The notes: generated by a model from the letters alone, not told the origin. Counted from the stretch's first letter, positions 8,031-17,626 are shown. The stretch: 64,000 bases of DNA from Fuerstiella sp. (GCA_022447225.1 JAKVAZ010000006.1:124001-188000), one strand, 5' to 3'. Program-made: numbers and translations.

Positions 8031-10295
8031 ATGCGACTAACACTGCGAACACTGCTGGCCTATCTGGATGACCGATTGTCATCTGCCAATGCCCGCGAAA
8101 TTGGAAGAAAACTAAACGACAGCGCTTTCGCTCAGGATCTTGCGGATCGAATTCGAACAGTCATGCGTCAACGCCGGCTCACAGCACCGGGACGCCGAGT
8201 CAAGTTGATCGATCCGAATTTGATCGCCGAATACCTTGATGACCAACTCACTCCGGAACTGGTCTCACTGATCGAAAAGGAAGTTCTGTCGTCGGATTTC
8301 TCGCTGGCAGAAGTCGCTGCGTCTCATGAGGTTATCGGACTGTTGGGGGACCCGGTCGATCTGGCCCCGCGTCTCAGAGAACGGCTGCACAATCAGAATC
8401 CTCATCGCCGGAAAAAAACTGAGACCACTGATCACGAACATGAGAAGGCCGGTCAACAAAAAGATTCAGAACCACAGCAGGAAGTGTGGAAACCGCTCGC
8501 GCCCCAGCGGCCATTTTCGCCACGTTCACCGGCACTGATTCTGGCTGTCCTGCTGGTCGGCTGGCTGGCACTGTTGCTGACGGACAAGCTGTTTATGGAA
8601 TCCAGTTCGAATCTCGCTTCATCGGATATGAATTCGCTGCCGGCAAACAATCGGGAACCGGAAAATAAACAACCCTCGGACGCTGAGGAAGCGGTTGGGG
8701 CAAAATCACAACAGTTTCCGGCAGAAGACACCAGTTCGGACCCGGAAATCGCGAACCAGGAAAACCAGGTCCCACCCGCCGGGTCTGAGAATCCGGCAGG
8801 AATAATGACAGACATTCCTGGTGCAGATTCCCAAGTCATCGCCAACGAAAACAACAGGGAAGACAGCCACCCGGTGGAAACTCGACCGGCCTTGTCCCCC
8901 GATCAATTGCCGAACCACACAGAGATTGCAGATACCGGATCACCAGACGGCCCTGACAGCGAAAGATCAGCTGAGGCTGACGACAATGAGACAGCCACCC
9001 CGCCTGTGCCTCGGAAATTCGAGTTTCTGTTGGATGATCCCGGTGAAATGCTGCTTTCCCGTTCACAGGACGGCAATGACTGGATGAGAGCTGCGGCGCT
9101 TCAGGCCAATGGTTCGGACTGGCACGATCTTGTTACAGATCGCATTTTGGCCCTGCCGAATCCATTCACGGCACAGATCAGCCCCGTCAGTGCCGGCTGG
9201 ACAGCCACCTTGGTTTCCCCCTGTCTGGCACAGTTTCAGGACGGTGTGTGGCCGGAACTTCATCTGTATGACGGCCGTTGCATTGTGCTTCCCGAACAGT
9301 GGAATATCGATGAGGATGCTGCGGTACTGAAACTCGTTGCCGGAGGAACGTCGGTGAACTGTTCCCTGGCCGATGACGACCTGCGATTGGGGATTCTGGT
9401 TATTCCGACCCCGCCCGTTTCCCCGGAATTATCCCGGCCTGATCCAAACGATCTCCTGGTTCCCGGCAACGGGGAAAATCCACCGGTTCCCGCAGATACC
9501 CAGGATGACCTTGAAAACAAAACCGAACAACTTCCGCTCACCGGGGACGCATCTGTGGTCCTGTACCTCGCCGGAGGCAGCATGGTGGTCAAAGCCGACG
9601 GGATCGAAGACATCAACGTTGACAAAGGACAAGCGATCCGGTGGGCAACAGTATCAGGAAGTGTGCAGGGAGTTCAGCTCAGCGACCGGACCCGGCTGGA
9701 TACGGTCCCTGACTGGGTGTTTACCGCCGGAGAACCTGCCGTCATCGAAATTGAACAGGCCAAATCAAAATTCGCGGCTGATCTGAAACATTCTGAGTCA
9801 GTGATTCAGAATGCACAGCAGCTTTGTGAAGTCAGGAATCCGCTGCAGGCCAGGTTCGCCGCTTCCGTGCTTTCGGTATCCCGTGAGGTAGACATTCTTG
9901 CCCAGGTTCTGCTGCAGACTGATGAAGAACAGGTTCGCATTGAAACGATTGATGGATTGCGTAACGCGGCAATTCAGACGCTGCCCGGTCGGCAAGCCGT
10001 CATGCGAGCACTTGAAAACAGACTACCCATGCGGGATCTGGGACATTTTATGCGACTGTTCGAAGGAGTCACGCGGGATGATGCACAACAGGAAGAAACC
10101 AGTCTCTGGCTGGTTGCCATGCTGCGACATGACCGGGCACCCATCCGACAACTGGCATACATGACTCTAACTGATCTCACAGGAAAGATTTATGGCTATC
10201 ACCCGGACAGCCCCTCCGGTCAGCGCAACGACTCCGTGCGTCGATGGGAACGAGTGCTCAAAAATAACGGAAATCGTATTCTGGTTCCTCAGTAA
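8031..10295 (+). CDS. Single-pass membrane protein with anti-sigma-like N-terminal repeats and helical C-terminus
   Basis: A 754-residue protein of uncertain role. Residues 1-120 contain two similar segments (LLAYLDDRLSSANAREI near 8 and LIAEYLDDQLTPELVSLIE near 63) that look like the helical pair of anti-sigma domains but lack the His/Cys zinc ligands. A single hydrophobic helix lies at about 167-187 (LILAVLLVGWLALLL). After it comes a long Pro/Glu/Asp/Asn-rich linker (about 190-330), a beta-rich region (about 340-580) with weak resemblance to FecR-type domains, and a C-terminal alpha-helical segment (about 590-740) that may be HEAT-like. The topology suggests a cytoplasmic N-terminus and a periplasmic or paryphoplasmic C-terminus. 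It precedes the STAS gene by 263 bp. Confidence 0.7.
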   Translation: MRLTLRTLLAYLDDRLSSANAREIGRKLNDSAFAQDLADRIRTVMRQRRLTAPGRRVKLIDPNLIAEYLDDQLTPELVSLIEKEVLSSDFSLAEVAASHEVIGLLGDPVDLAPRLRERLHNQNPHRRKKTETTDHEHEKAGQQKDSEPQQEVWKPLAPQRPFSPRSPALILAVLLVGWLALLLTDKLFMESSSNLASSDMNSLPANNREPENKQPSDAEEAVGAKSQQFPAEDTSSDPEIANQENQVPPAGSENPAGIMTDIPGADSQVIANENNREDSHPVETRPALSPDQLPNHTEIADTGSPDGPDSERSAEADDNETATPPVPRKFEFLLDDPGEMLLSRSQDGNDWMRAAALQANGSDWHDLVTDRILALPNPFTAQISPVSAGWTATLVSPCLAQFQDGVWPELHLYDGRCIVLPEQWNIDEDAAVLKLVAGGTSVNCSLADDDLRLGILVIPTPPVSPELSRPDPNDLLVPGNGENPPVPADTQDDLENKTEQLPLTGDASVVLYLAGGSMVVKADGIEDINVDKGQAIRWATVSGSVQGVQLSDRTRLDTVPDWVFTAGEPAVIEIEQAKSKFAADLKHSESVIQNAQQLCEVRNPLQARFAASVLSVSREVDILAQVLLQTDEEQVRIETIDGLRNAAIQTLPGRQAVMRALENRLPMRDLGHFMRLFEGVTRDDAQQEETSLWLVAMLRHDRAPIRQLAYMTLTDLTGKIYGYHPDSPSGQRNDSVRRWERVLKNNGNRILVPQ

Positions 10296-10558
10296 TTATC
10301 AGCACAAATGATTCAGACCGAATCAACTGAACGTTTCGCTTCCGGACGAATGAATTACCCGCAGTCCACCCACTCACCCACAACGCACGAACACCCTGAA
10401 AGCAGGTAACCCGCACGAAAAAACGGAAATAAAATCCCGCGGAACACAACCGCATGTCGATAGCATGCTCACGGCTCATTTTCTACGATTCCAGTGGTGT
10501 GAGAATACACCAACTTCGGACCGTAAGTTCTGCGTCACAATGCCGGGGTTGTGCTGAC

Positions 10559-11293
10559 ATGAGTGGATTCTCTTTCGATAACCGTCGTGGTTACTGCATC
10601 GTCCGGTTTGAGTCGACTCTGCTTGATATGTCGTGGGGCGACGTTGAAAGCGGAGCAGCTGAGATCTCCGAAAAACTTCGGGCAGCTGATACGGGTAATG
10701 TAATCGTTGACCTGACTCCGATGGAGTTGATTCAGAGTGATCTGGTCGCATCGATGCTGCGAATGTGGAAGTCCACAGATCATCACTCCAAGCGTCAACT
10801 AGTTGTTGCGGCACCCAGTGATGTCGTCAAAGAAGTACTGCGGTCTGCCGGACTGTTCAAAGTTTTCTCCGTGGTACACAGTCTTGACGATGCTTCCACT
10901 GAGATTGGAGCAGCCAAGCTCGAACAGAGACACAAGCAGGGACCCTCGTCCGGAGGCAGCCGTTCTTCGTGGGCTATCGCAGTCGTGATGCTGCTGGTCG
11001 GCGTCGCAGTTGGTGCTGCTGCGATGTACTTTGCTAATTCAGGTGGCGGTCAGAATGATGAAGCCGGGTTGTCGCCGATTGGATATGGCAATATTAACAA
11101 CGAAGGCTCTGAAGAAGCTGATGAATCAGAGACTTCGGACGACGCCGTCAGCAGCGAATCATCCATCCTGGATAAAACTGGTGAACTGACCGTCCGCGGC
11201 AACAAGCCGGAACCGGATAATGATGACGACAATGATGACGGTGTCATCGAGGCTGACATCGAAGCACCCGATACTGATTCTGAAGACAATTGA
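10559..11293 (+). CDS. STAS-domain protein with transmembrane helix and acidic tail
   Basis: A 244-residue protein: residues 1-115 form a STAS-like domain (anti-sigma-factor-antagonist fold, with DLTPMELIQSDLVASML at 51-67, where S60 falls near the usual phosphorylatable Ser/Thr), followed by a Gly/Ser linker, a transmembrane helix at 138-159 and a strongly acidic Asp/Glu/Ser-rich tail to the end. The start at 10559 (MSGFSFDN) is chosen because upstream sequence to 10454 is Cys/Arg-rich and not STAS-like. STAS domains usually act as soluble partner-switch proteins; fusion to a membrane helix and an acidic extracytoplasmic tail is uncommon. Followed after 102 bp by a secretion-type ATPase gene on the same strand. 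Confidence 0.75.
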   Translation: MSGFSFDNRRGYCIVRFESTLLDMSWGDVESGAAEISEKLRAADTGNVIVDLTPMELIQSDLVASMLRMWKSTDHHSKRQLVVAAPSDVVKEVLRSAGLFKVFSVVHSLDDASTEIGAAKLEQRHKQGPSSGGSRSSWAIAVVMLLVGVAVGAAAMYFANSGGGQNDEAGLSPIGYGNINNEGSEEADESETSDDAVSSESSILDKTGELTVRGNKPEPDNDDDNDDGVIEADIEAPDTDSEDN

Positions 11294-11395
11294 TTTGTGC
11301 TGGGCGCCGGGAAGTGCTTTACCATCCGCCCCGAATGGCCGCATTTCCCCGTCAGCGTGTTCTCCCCTGGAGCCTAAGTAAAAGGTACAGTGACT

Positions 11396-12637
11396 ATGTC
11401 ATCTACCACTTCCGGACGACCCGACAATGCAGCGCTGTCAGCGGAACTGATCGAATTGCTGGGCGTCGTGGAACCCGGTGCGATTGCAGATATGCTGCTT
11501 CAGCGAGCACATTCCTACGGTGCCACAGACATCCATCTGGATTCGGTCGCAAATGGGATGCGGATTCGGTTCCGGATCGACGGATTTCTGCAGGACATTT
11601 GTCCGGTTCCGGCAGCAAAAGCCACAAACATCATTTCACGAATCAAAGTTCTGTCCAACATGGACATAACCGAACGTCGCCTTCCGCAGGACGGACGTAT
11701 TTCGTCTACTCACCTGGACGGCGTCGACCGTGATGTTCGTGTCGGAACGATGTCCACCATTTATGGTGAACGGATTGTCATGCGACTGATGCCGGATCCG
11801 ACTCAGTTGACGACACTGGACAGTCTTGGAATGTACGAAGATCAGCTGGAGCAGATTGAGCGTCTGCTCAAGACCCCTTACGGACTTGTTCTGGTTGTGG
11901 GACCGGTGGGTGCAGGAAAAACTACGACTCTGTACAATTTTGTCTCTTCCCTTAACCGTCCCGAAAAGAGCATCGTGACCATCGAGGATCCGGTGGAACG
12001 AAGGCTTACCGGTTCCAGCCAGATTCAGGTGGATAACAAATCCGGCCTGACGTTCCCTGTGGCATTGCGAGGAGTTCTGCGTCAGGACCCAAATATCATG
12101 TGCATTGGTGAAATCCGTGACGCAGAAACCGCGAAAATTGCCAGCCGGGCAGCTACCACCGGGGTGCTGGTCATGTCGACCCTGCATGCAAACGATACCG
12201 CATCCGCAGTGGATGTCCTGCGTCAGTTTGGAATCCCCTCAATGGTGATCGCAGACTCGTTACGTGCCGTGATTTCACAGCGGCTTATTCATCGCCTCTG
12301 TGAAACTTCTCGACGAGAGATTGCGCCCGATGAAGCGGCTCGCCGGGTACTGAACCTGCCCGACGACGACTCAACCACCAAAATCGCCGAAGGTGTCCCG
12401 GCGCCATGTAACTTCCAGACCGGATACAATGGCCGCACGGCAATTTTTGAGACGATGATGGTCGGACGGCACTTGAAAGAAGCTATCCACAAAGATGCAG
12501 CATCCTATGAAATCGCAGATGCCGCACTGGAAGACGGAATGATCTCACTCGAAGAGTCTGCACGCCGTCGTGTGCTCGATCATACGACGTCGCTGTCCGA
12601 ACTGCATCGCATGATGATCGACAAATCTCTGCTGTAA
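11396..12637 (+). CDS. GspE/PilB/PilT-family secretion ATPase, reduced form
   Basis: A 413-residue hexameric-type ATPase of the type II secretion / type IV pilus superfamily. Visible: N2-type domain (HLDS...MRIRFRIDG, residues 47-63), Walker A GPVGAGKTTT (169-178), Asp box (EDPVE), Walker B IMCIGEIRD (234-242) and His box STLHANDT (261-268). The usual N-terminal MshEN/N1 domain is absent, and the four-cysteine zinc motif of GspE/PilB is degraded: only single cysteines remain near LIHRLC and APCNFQTGY. The ATG at 11396 is preferred over a GTG six bases earlier; AAAGG lies upstream. No pilin, GspF or secretin genes are near, so it may serve a secretion system encoded elsewhere or an independent role. 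Confidence 0.85.
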   Translation: MSSTTSGRPDNAALSAELIELLGVVEPGAIADMLLQRAHSYGATDIHLDSVANGMRIRFRIDGFLQDICPVPAAKATNIISRIKVLSNMDITERRLPQDGRISSTHLDGVDRDVRVGTMSTIYGERIVMRLMPDPTQLTTLDSLGMYEDQLEQIERLLKTPYGLVLVVGPVGAGKTTTLYNFVSSLNRPEKSIVTIEDPVERRLTGSSQIQVDNKSGLTFPVALRGVLRQDPNIMCIGEIRDAETAKIASRAATTGVLVMSTLHANDTASAVDVLRQFGIPSMVIADSLRAVISQRLIHRLCETSRREIAPDEAARRVLNLPDDDSTTKIAEGVPAPCNFQTGYNGRTAIFETMMVGRHLKEAIHKDAASYEIADAALEDGMISLEESARRRVLDHTTSLSELHRMMIDKSLL

Positions 12638-12669
12638 CGTCCGGAATTTCAGCCAGTGCGTAACAGCGA

Positions 12670-13059
12670 CTAAAAGATTCCCAACTGGTCACGGGCATCG
12701 TCTGTCATCCGCTCCGGAGTCCATGGCGGTGACATTGTCAGACTGATTTTTGCCACATCAATGTCGTGCAGCCGCTCCAGTGCCATTTTGGCCTGCTGGA
12801 CAAGTTGCGGCCCGGCAGGACAGGCCGGACTGGTCAGGGTCATTTCGACGGCAACCCCCTGTGTCACGTCTTCATCTTCATCGGCTGCCACCGAATAGAT
12901 CAGCCCCAAGTCCACAATATTGACCATCAATTCCGGATCAATCACCTGACGCAAGGCGTCCAGCCAGTCGGTTTCTGTCGAGGAAGCAGTCTGGGCAGCG
13001 GCTACTGCTTCATTCTTTTTGTCGATGGACTCGTCGGGGCTCACGGCATCGTCTGACAT
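12670..13059 (-). CDS. MIP18/DUF59 family protein, SufT-like Fe-S assembly factor
   Basis: A roughly 129-residue protein with a MIP18 (DUF59) domain: LRQVIDPELMVNIVDLGLIY (about residues 43-62), the MTLTSPACPAGPQLVQQ block holding the conserved cysteine, and the SPPWTPERMT motif near the C-terminus. Family members such as SufT help mature iron-sulfur proteins. The start is uncertain: ATG at 13059 or 13077; the frame to 13263 runs into the Rieske gene and is not needed. It lies 65 bp downstream of a Rieske ferredoxin on the same strand, an iron-sulfur context that fits. Confidence 0.85.
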   Translation of the reverse strand: MSDDAVSPDESIDKKNEAVAAAQTASSTETDWLDALRQVIDPELMVNIVDLGLIYSVAADEDEDVTQGVAVEMTLTSPACPAGPQLVQQAKMALERLHDIDVAKISLTMSPPWTPERMTDDARDQLGIF

Positions 13060-13124
13060 GCGAATCAATCCGAGCATACTGGGGTTGTAGAGGTCTGGTG
13101 GATGTTCCCAAAAACAACAGGCAT

Positions 13125-13427
13125 TTAGCCAGGACCGGCCCAAACACCGTCTTCCCGAACTTCCACATGGAACGTACGAATTCCGCTGGTTGCCGGCATA
13201 CAAAGGGCAGCGCCGGTTTTCAAGTCGAATTTCGCTCCATGCCGCGGACATTGAATAGAACAACCATCAACATTCCCCTCCGTGATCGGCTGACCGTCGT
13301 GTGAACAAACATCTTCGATTACAAAATAATCATCGTCAATTCGAATCAGCAACGCCGGAAGATCGTCGACAAAAACGGATCGACGTTCTCCCGGCTGCAG
13401 TTCCCCGGTCGTGGCAACCTGTTCCAT
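13125..13427 (-). CDS. Rieske [2Fe-2S] ferredoxin
   Basis: A 100-residue stand-alone Rieske protein. The two ligand motifs are intact: C41-S-H43 (EDVCSHDG) and C60-P-R-H63 (IQCPRHGAKFDLKTG), with the usual 16-residue spacing. Small soluble Rieske ferredoxins pass electrons to oxygenases or have roles in Fe-S metabolism; NirD-like and BphF-like members are of similar size. The ATG at 13427 (MEQVATTG) is selected because the family begins close to the first strand; an upstream extension to 13529 is Phe/Pro-rich and unlike the family. Probably transcribed with the SufT-like gene downstream. The electron partner is unknown. Confidence 0.9.
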   Translation of the reverse strand: MEQVATTGELQPGERRSVFVDDLPALLIRIDDDYFVIEDVCSHDGQPITEGNVDGCSIQCPRHGAKFDLKTGAALCMPATSGIRTFHVEVREDGVWAGPG

Positions 13428-13818
13428 GATGTGCACTGGTAATCTAAAAAAGAATTGATGTGGCGAACTCAAACCGCGAGGACGAGGCAGAACACAAAAA
13501 AAGGAAAACGGGCAGTTACATGTCCGCAAACACCCCGACGTCCGGTCCGGATCTGCTCATAATGTCCACTGGTCAGAAAATCATTTCGGCGACCAGCCTG
13601 CGTGAGCACTATAACATTTCTCGCAGTCGATTTAACGTGTTCCGACATGGAAACTCAGCGCAATACGGACGGTTTTGGTCTGCAGCAGCAGCCGAAGCAT
13701 GCCATTGGTTTCCCGGAGATTCAGCACGCGAGCAAGATACTCAACCGAAAATGAACACCAGACGCCCCCTGCTCGCCAGGTAAATTCGTGACAGTTTTCA
13801 AGTAAATACCATGTCCTT
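13428..13818. other. Intergenic stretch without recognisable gene
   Basis: A 391-bp gap between the Rieske gene and purine nucleoside phosphorylase, both on the minus strand. A 107-codon plus-strand frame (13460-13783) gives a low-complexity, family-less translation and is not accepted. No terminator hairpin is evident. Confidence 0.45.
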
Positions 13819-14694
13819 CTAATGACCGTTCTTCTCAGGCGGGTCGTCAATGACAGTCAGTAACCGTTTGAGCCAGTCGATCAACCTGTTTTCAACACGG
13901 GCAGCAATCAGGCTGATGTCCTGATGATCCAGCGGAACTCCGGCACGTCCGGCTGCCGGATTTGTGATGCACGATATTCCCAAAATTTCCATTCCCAGCT
14001 GCCTTGCCATGATGGCTTCCGGCACCGTACTCATCCCCACCGCATCAGCTCCCAGCATGGTCAGCATCCTGACTTCCGCCGGTGTTTCATAGTTAGGACC
14101 GGGCATCATGGCGTAGCAGCCGGTATGAATCGGCAATTCCGTTTCGATTTGATGCGCGATCTTCCGCAATCGGTGACTCCACACAGGCTCACCGGCCTGG
14201 AAGACACCTGGGCAGGTCGCCTGAATCTTCAGCGGGCTCATGTCAATCAAACTCAGATGATCGACAATGGTCATCAGGTCACCAGGCCGCAGAAACGGAC
14301 TGATTGCCCCGGCCGCATTGGTCAGGATCAGGGTTCGAACTCCCAGTTCAGCCAACAGAGATACCGAAAACGTCACATCAAAAAGTGACCAGCCTTCATA
14401 AAAGTGCGATCGCCCCTGCAGAAATACACAACGCCTGAACGACCGGCCTCCGGCGACAATACGCCCCGCGTGTCCCGCGACTGCGGACACCGGCATCCCG
14501 GGAACGTCTTCATAAGCCACAGCGGTGGCGCCGCTGCGCAGTGCCCGGTCGGCCACCCCGCCGAGGCCGGACCCAAGAATCACGGCCACCAGTGGAGAGT
14601 CATGGATACCGGCACGAGCCCACATGGCACTCACCATGTCGGCAGCCGTGCGCACCCGTGAAACACTGTCGGTCGGGGATTTCAGCTTTGACAT
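13819..14694 (-). CDS. Purine nucleoside phosphorylase
   Basis: A 291-residue enzyme of the trimeric PNP/MTAP family, which splits inosine, guanosine or related nucleosides with phosphate to free base and ribose 1-phosphate. Family motifs in order: VILGSGLGG (39-47, phosphate loop), AGHAGR, GRSHFYEGW near 94-102 (phosphate-binding His), TNAAG near 125, MPGPNYETPAEVRML (about 197-211) and GADAVGMSTVPE (about 214-225), ending with ISCITNPAAG. All expected positions look intact. Length matches the PunA/XapA type. Divergent from recQ with a 266-bp region between them. Purine specificity rather than methylthioadenosine is inferred from the SMSTVPE-type region. Confidence 0.9.
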   Translation of the reverse strand: MSKLKSPTDSVSRVRTAADMVSAMWARAGIHDSPLVAVILGSGLGGVADRALRSGATAVAYEDVPGMPVSAVAGHAGRIVAGGRSFRRCVFLQGRSHFYEGWSLFDVTFSVSLLAELGVRTLILTNAAGAISPFLRPGDLMTIVDHLSLIDMSPLKIQATCPGVFQAGEPVWSHRLRKIAHQIETELPIHTGCYAMMPGPNYETPAEVRMLTMLGADAVGMSTVPEAIMARQLGMEILGISCITNPAAGRAGVPLDHQDISLIAARVENRLIDWLKRLLTVIDDPPEKNGH

Positions 14695-14960
14695 GGTTGA
14701 AGAAATCTGCAGGAATCAGCGGGGAACGCCGGAGCATGAGCGTACGGGATTAGAACTTCCCTCGCCGATCCGCAGACCGCGAAATCCACGGATTTTCGGA
14801 AAATCACTCAACATCCAAACCCGCAATCATTCGGTGAACAATGGCTCTGCCGCCCTCAGCTGACAGAACAATCCATCGATGATTTCAGCTGTGGGCTCAA
14901 TCCGATTAACATGAGAACTCCCGTCACCCAATTCCATCGCTGTGCTGAAAAATAATTGAC

Positions 14961-17162
14961 GTGTCCACTTTACTCACAACCGCAGCCGCTGACAGCGCAG
15001 CAACTGAACGCTTACGGACCTCTCTCAAACGATACTGGGGATATGATTCCTTTCGACCGCTGCAGCTGGAGTCGATGCAGCTGGTGATGCAAAAACGCGA
15101 TTCAGTAGTCGTTCTGCCGACCGGAGGCGGAAAATCTCTGTGTTACCAGGTGCCGGCTGTTTGTCGTGAGGGCATGGCGATCATCGTCAGTCCTCTGATT
15201 GCTCTGATGAAAGACCAGGTCGATGCACTCAGCGCCTGCGGTGTCCCGGCTGCATTTGTCAATAGTTCGCTGAGTCTGGATGAACGCCGAAGTGTCGCAC
15301 AACGGGTAACATCCGGTGAACTCAAAATGCTGTTCGCAGCACCGGAACGTCTGGTTCAGGAATCAACGATTCAATTCCTGCGACAGACCACCATCAGTTT
15401 CATTGCAATTGACGAAGCCCACTGCATCAGTCACTGGGGACATGACTTTCGACCGGAATACCGTCAGCTTCATGTCCTTAAAACAGCATTTCCGGAAGTA
15501 TCGTTCCATGCATTCACTGCCACCGCGACCGAACGTGTCCGCAGCGACATCTGTCAGCAGATGGAATTGGTCGATCCCAAGGTACTGGTTGGATCATTTG
15601 ACCGTCCCAATCTGACCTATCGTGTCGAACGACGTTATGATGCAGTCAATCAGATCCGCGGCGTGCTGCAGGGGCGGCAGGGCGAGTCCGGAATCATATA
15701 CTGCATCAGCCGCAGCAATGTGGAGGAAACCAGCCACGCATTGAATGCCCTTGGCTACCGAACGCTTCCGTACCACGCAGGACTCGATGCCGACGTCCGC
15801 AGGAAACACCAGGAATCATTCATTAATGACGATGTGGAGATCATTGTTGCCACGGTAGCCTTTGGAATGGGTATCGACAAAAGTAATGTTCGCTTCGTAA
15901 TTCACGCCGAAATGCCACGAAGTGTGGAAGCATGGCAGCAGGAAAGTGGTCGCGCCGGACGCGATGGTCTGGAAGCCGACTGCTGGCTGTTCTTTTCCGG
16001 CCGCGACGTGAGTACCTGGGAGTTTCTGATCGATCAATCGGAAACCGAAGACAATCGCGTCGCTTCGCGAGCAGCCTTGTCCGAAATGGAATCATTCTGC
16101 ATCAGCCATCGCTGCCGGCATCGGCACATTTGTGCACATTTTGGTGAAACACTCAACAAAACCAACTGTGGGGCCTGTGATATATGCCTGGAAGAAACCG
16201 AACTGGTGGCTGATGCCACCACCATTGCTCAAAAGATTCTTTCCGGTGTGTGTCGACAGAATCAGGGATTCGGAGCCAGCTACACCTGTCAGGTTCTCCG
16301 GGGATCCCGCAACAAAAAGATTCTTGCCAATGGACACCACAGGCTCAGTACGTGGGGACTGTTGAAAGAGGAATCCGAGCACGTCGTTCGCAGCTGGATC
16401 GACCAGTTGATCGGTGGTGAACTGCTACTCAAAGATGGTGAGCACTCGGTTCTGAAAGTCACGGAGGCCGGATGGGAAGTGATGCGAAGTAACAGAGAAG
16501 TGACACTCTCCCGCCCACGTTCTCGTCGGCACAGCGCGGCTGTCAGCGAACGCTGGGATGGTGTAGACCGGGGGCTGTTCGAACATCTGCGGGGAATTCG
16601 AATGGAGATCGCCTCAGAACGCGGTGTTCCCCCTTATGTGATCTTTGGTGACGTGACGTTGCGGGAGCTTGCCAAACGCCGTCCAACGACCGCAGCGGGT
16701 ATCCTGCATATCTATGGAATCGGTGCTCAGAAACAGGAACAATTTGGTACGCAGTTCACATATGAAATCGCACAATGGTGCACAACTCACGGACTCGACC
16801 ATGATCTCAGCATCGATAACCGTCACCCTTCCACACAATCACTACCAAAGTCCGCCGGATCGGAACGTACGTCGACTTCCAGCCGTTATTTCGACCTGTT
16901 TGAACAGGGTCTCAGCATCGAAGACGTCTGCCTGCAACTCGATCGCGTTCAAAGCACCGTGGCAGGCTACCTGGTCACGTTCATCCAGCGTCGAAACATC
17001 AGTGACCCGTCGAGGTGGGTACCTGCCGAGACAGTCGCAAAGATTGAAGCCGTACTCGCGAAACAGGACAGTCAGCAGCTGAAGCCGATATTCGAAGCAC
17101 TCCAGCGTAAAATCAGCTTCGAAGACATCAGGATCGTCATTGCCTGTCAGAACAACAGGTAA
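14961..17162 (+). CDS. recQ: ATP-dependent DNA helicase RecQ
   Basis: A 733-residue 3'-5' DNA helicase of the RecQ family, acting in recombination and replication-fork repair. Domains: RecA1 with Walker A LPTGGGKSLCYQ (about 52-63) and DEAH (about 152-155), RecA2 with the QESGRAGRDG motif (about 326-335), RQC zinc-binding cysteines in CRHRHIC and CGACDIC (about 384-411), winged helix, an HRDC-like segment around 545-610 and a C-terminal helix-turn-helix-like segment (FDLFEQGLSIEDVCLQLD) as in longer RecQ proteins. The start is a GTG; no in-frame ATG lies before the first helicase motif. Alone on the plus strand, divergent from PNP. Confidence 0.95.
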   Translation: MSTLLTTAAADSAATERLRTSLKRYWGYDSFRPLQLESMQLVMQKRDSVVVLPTGGGKSLCYQVPAVCREGMAIIVSPLIALMKDQVDALSACGVPAAFVNSSLSLDERRSVAQRVTSGELKMLFAAPERLVQESTIQFLRQTTISFIAIDEAHCISHWGHDFRPEYRQLHVLKTAFPEVSFHAFTATATERVRSDICQQMELVDPKVLVGSFDRPNLTYRVERRYDAVNQIRGVLQGRQGESGIIYCISRSNVEETSHALNALGYRTLPYHAGLDADVRRKHQESFINDDVEIIVATVAFGMGIDKSNVRFVIHAEMPRSVEAWQQESGRAGRDGLEADCWLFFSGRDVSTWEFLIDQSETEDNRVASRAALSEMESFCISHRCRHRHICAHFGETLNKTNCGACDICLEETELVADATTIAQKILSGVCRQNQGFGASYTCQVLRGSRNKKILANGHHRLSTWGLLKEESEHVVRSWIDQLIGGELLLKDGEHSVLKVTEAGWEVMRSNREVTLSRPRSRRHSAAVSERWDGVDRGLFEHLRGIRMEIASERGVPPYVIFGDVTLRELAKRRPTTAAGILHIYGIGAQKQEQFGTQFTYEIAQWCTTHGLDHDLSIDNRHPSTQSLPKSAGSERTSTSSRYFDLFEQGLSIEDVCLQLDRVQSTVAGYLVTFIQRRNISDPSRWVPAETVAKIEAVLAKQDSQQLKPIFEALQRKISFEDIRIVIACQNNR

Positions 17163-17254
17163 TTTCAGGTGGTGCTGATCAGCCCGAATCAGCTAACCGG
17201 ATTCGCCCATTCCGACGATGGCAAAAATCCCTCACCACGGTGCGCCTGGTGATT

Positions 17255-17533
17255 TTATTCGCTGAAAGGGTCCCGGGGATCCACCGTCCGTTTGCGGTTA
17301 CCATCACCAGGCCGGACCTGCAGAACGCAGAATTCATAGACAGGCCCAGCACGGATCACCAAACGAATGCTTGCGGCAGGCGTACGGATGATCGAAACTG
17401 TATGAGATAAGCTCCGTTCGACTGGGACTTCGGATTTCAGAAAATCTGCTTCGCGTGAGTCAATCGCGTCGACCAGCAGGCATCCCGGCGACCAGGGAGG
17501 CGGAAACTCGTCTGGTCTGATCCACCTGCCTTG
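17255..17533 (-). pseudogene. Possible gene fragment without ATG
   Basis: On the minus strand a frame stays open for about 92 codons from a TAA in the upstream direction to the TAA at 17255-17257 and has coding-like codon choice (many CTG, GTC, GAC, CGC). Its translation alternates strands (SHTVSIIRTPAASIRLVI) and ends in DPRDPFSE. There is no in-frame ATG, only TTG and GTG late in the frame. It may be the 3' remnant of a displaced gene or a real short gene with a rare start. No family recognised. It lies in the 464-bp gap between recQ and the DUF1549 gene. Confidence 0.3.
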
Positions 17534-17626
17534 TTAGAGTCTGTTCAGAACGACGGCAAACAGACTCCGTCCGAGCCACAGGTGTCCGGAAATCCGACAA
17601 TTTTCAAGACTCCGCCGGAACGATTT

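Noticed and set aside
13460-13783. 107-codon plus-strand frame between Rieske and PNP
   Set aside because: No ribosome-binding site, no family, composition not coding-like.
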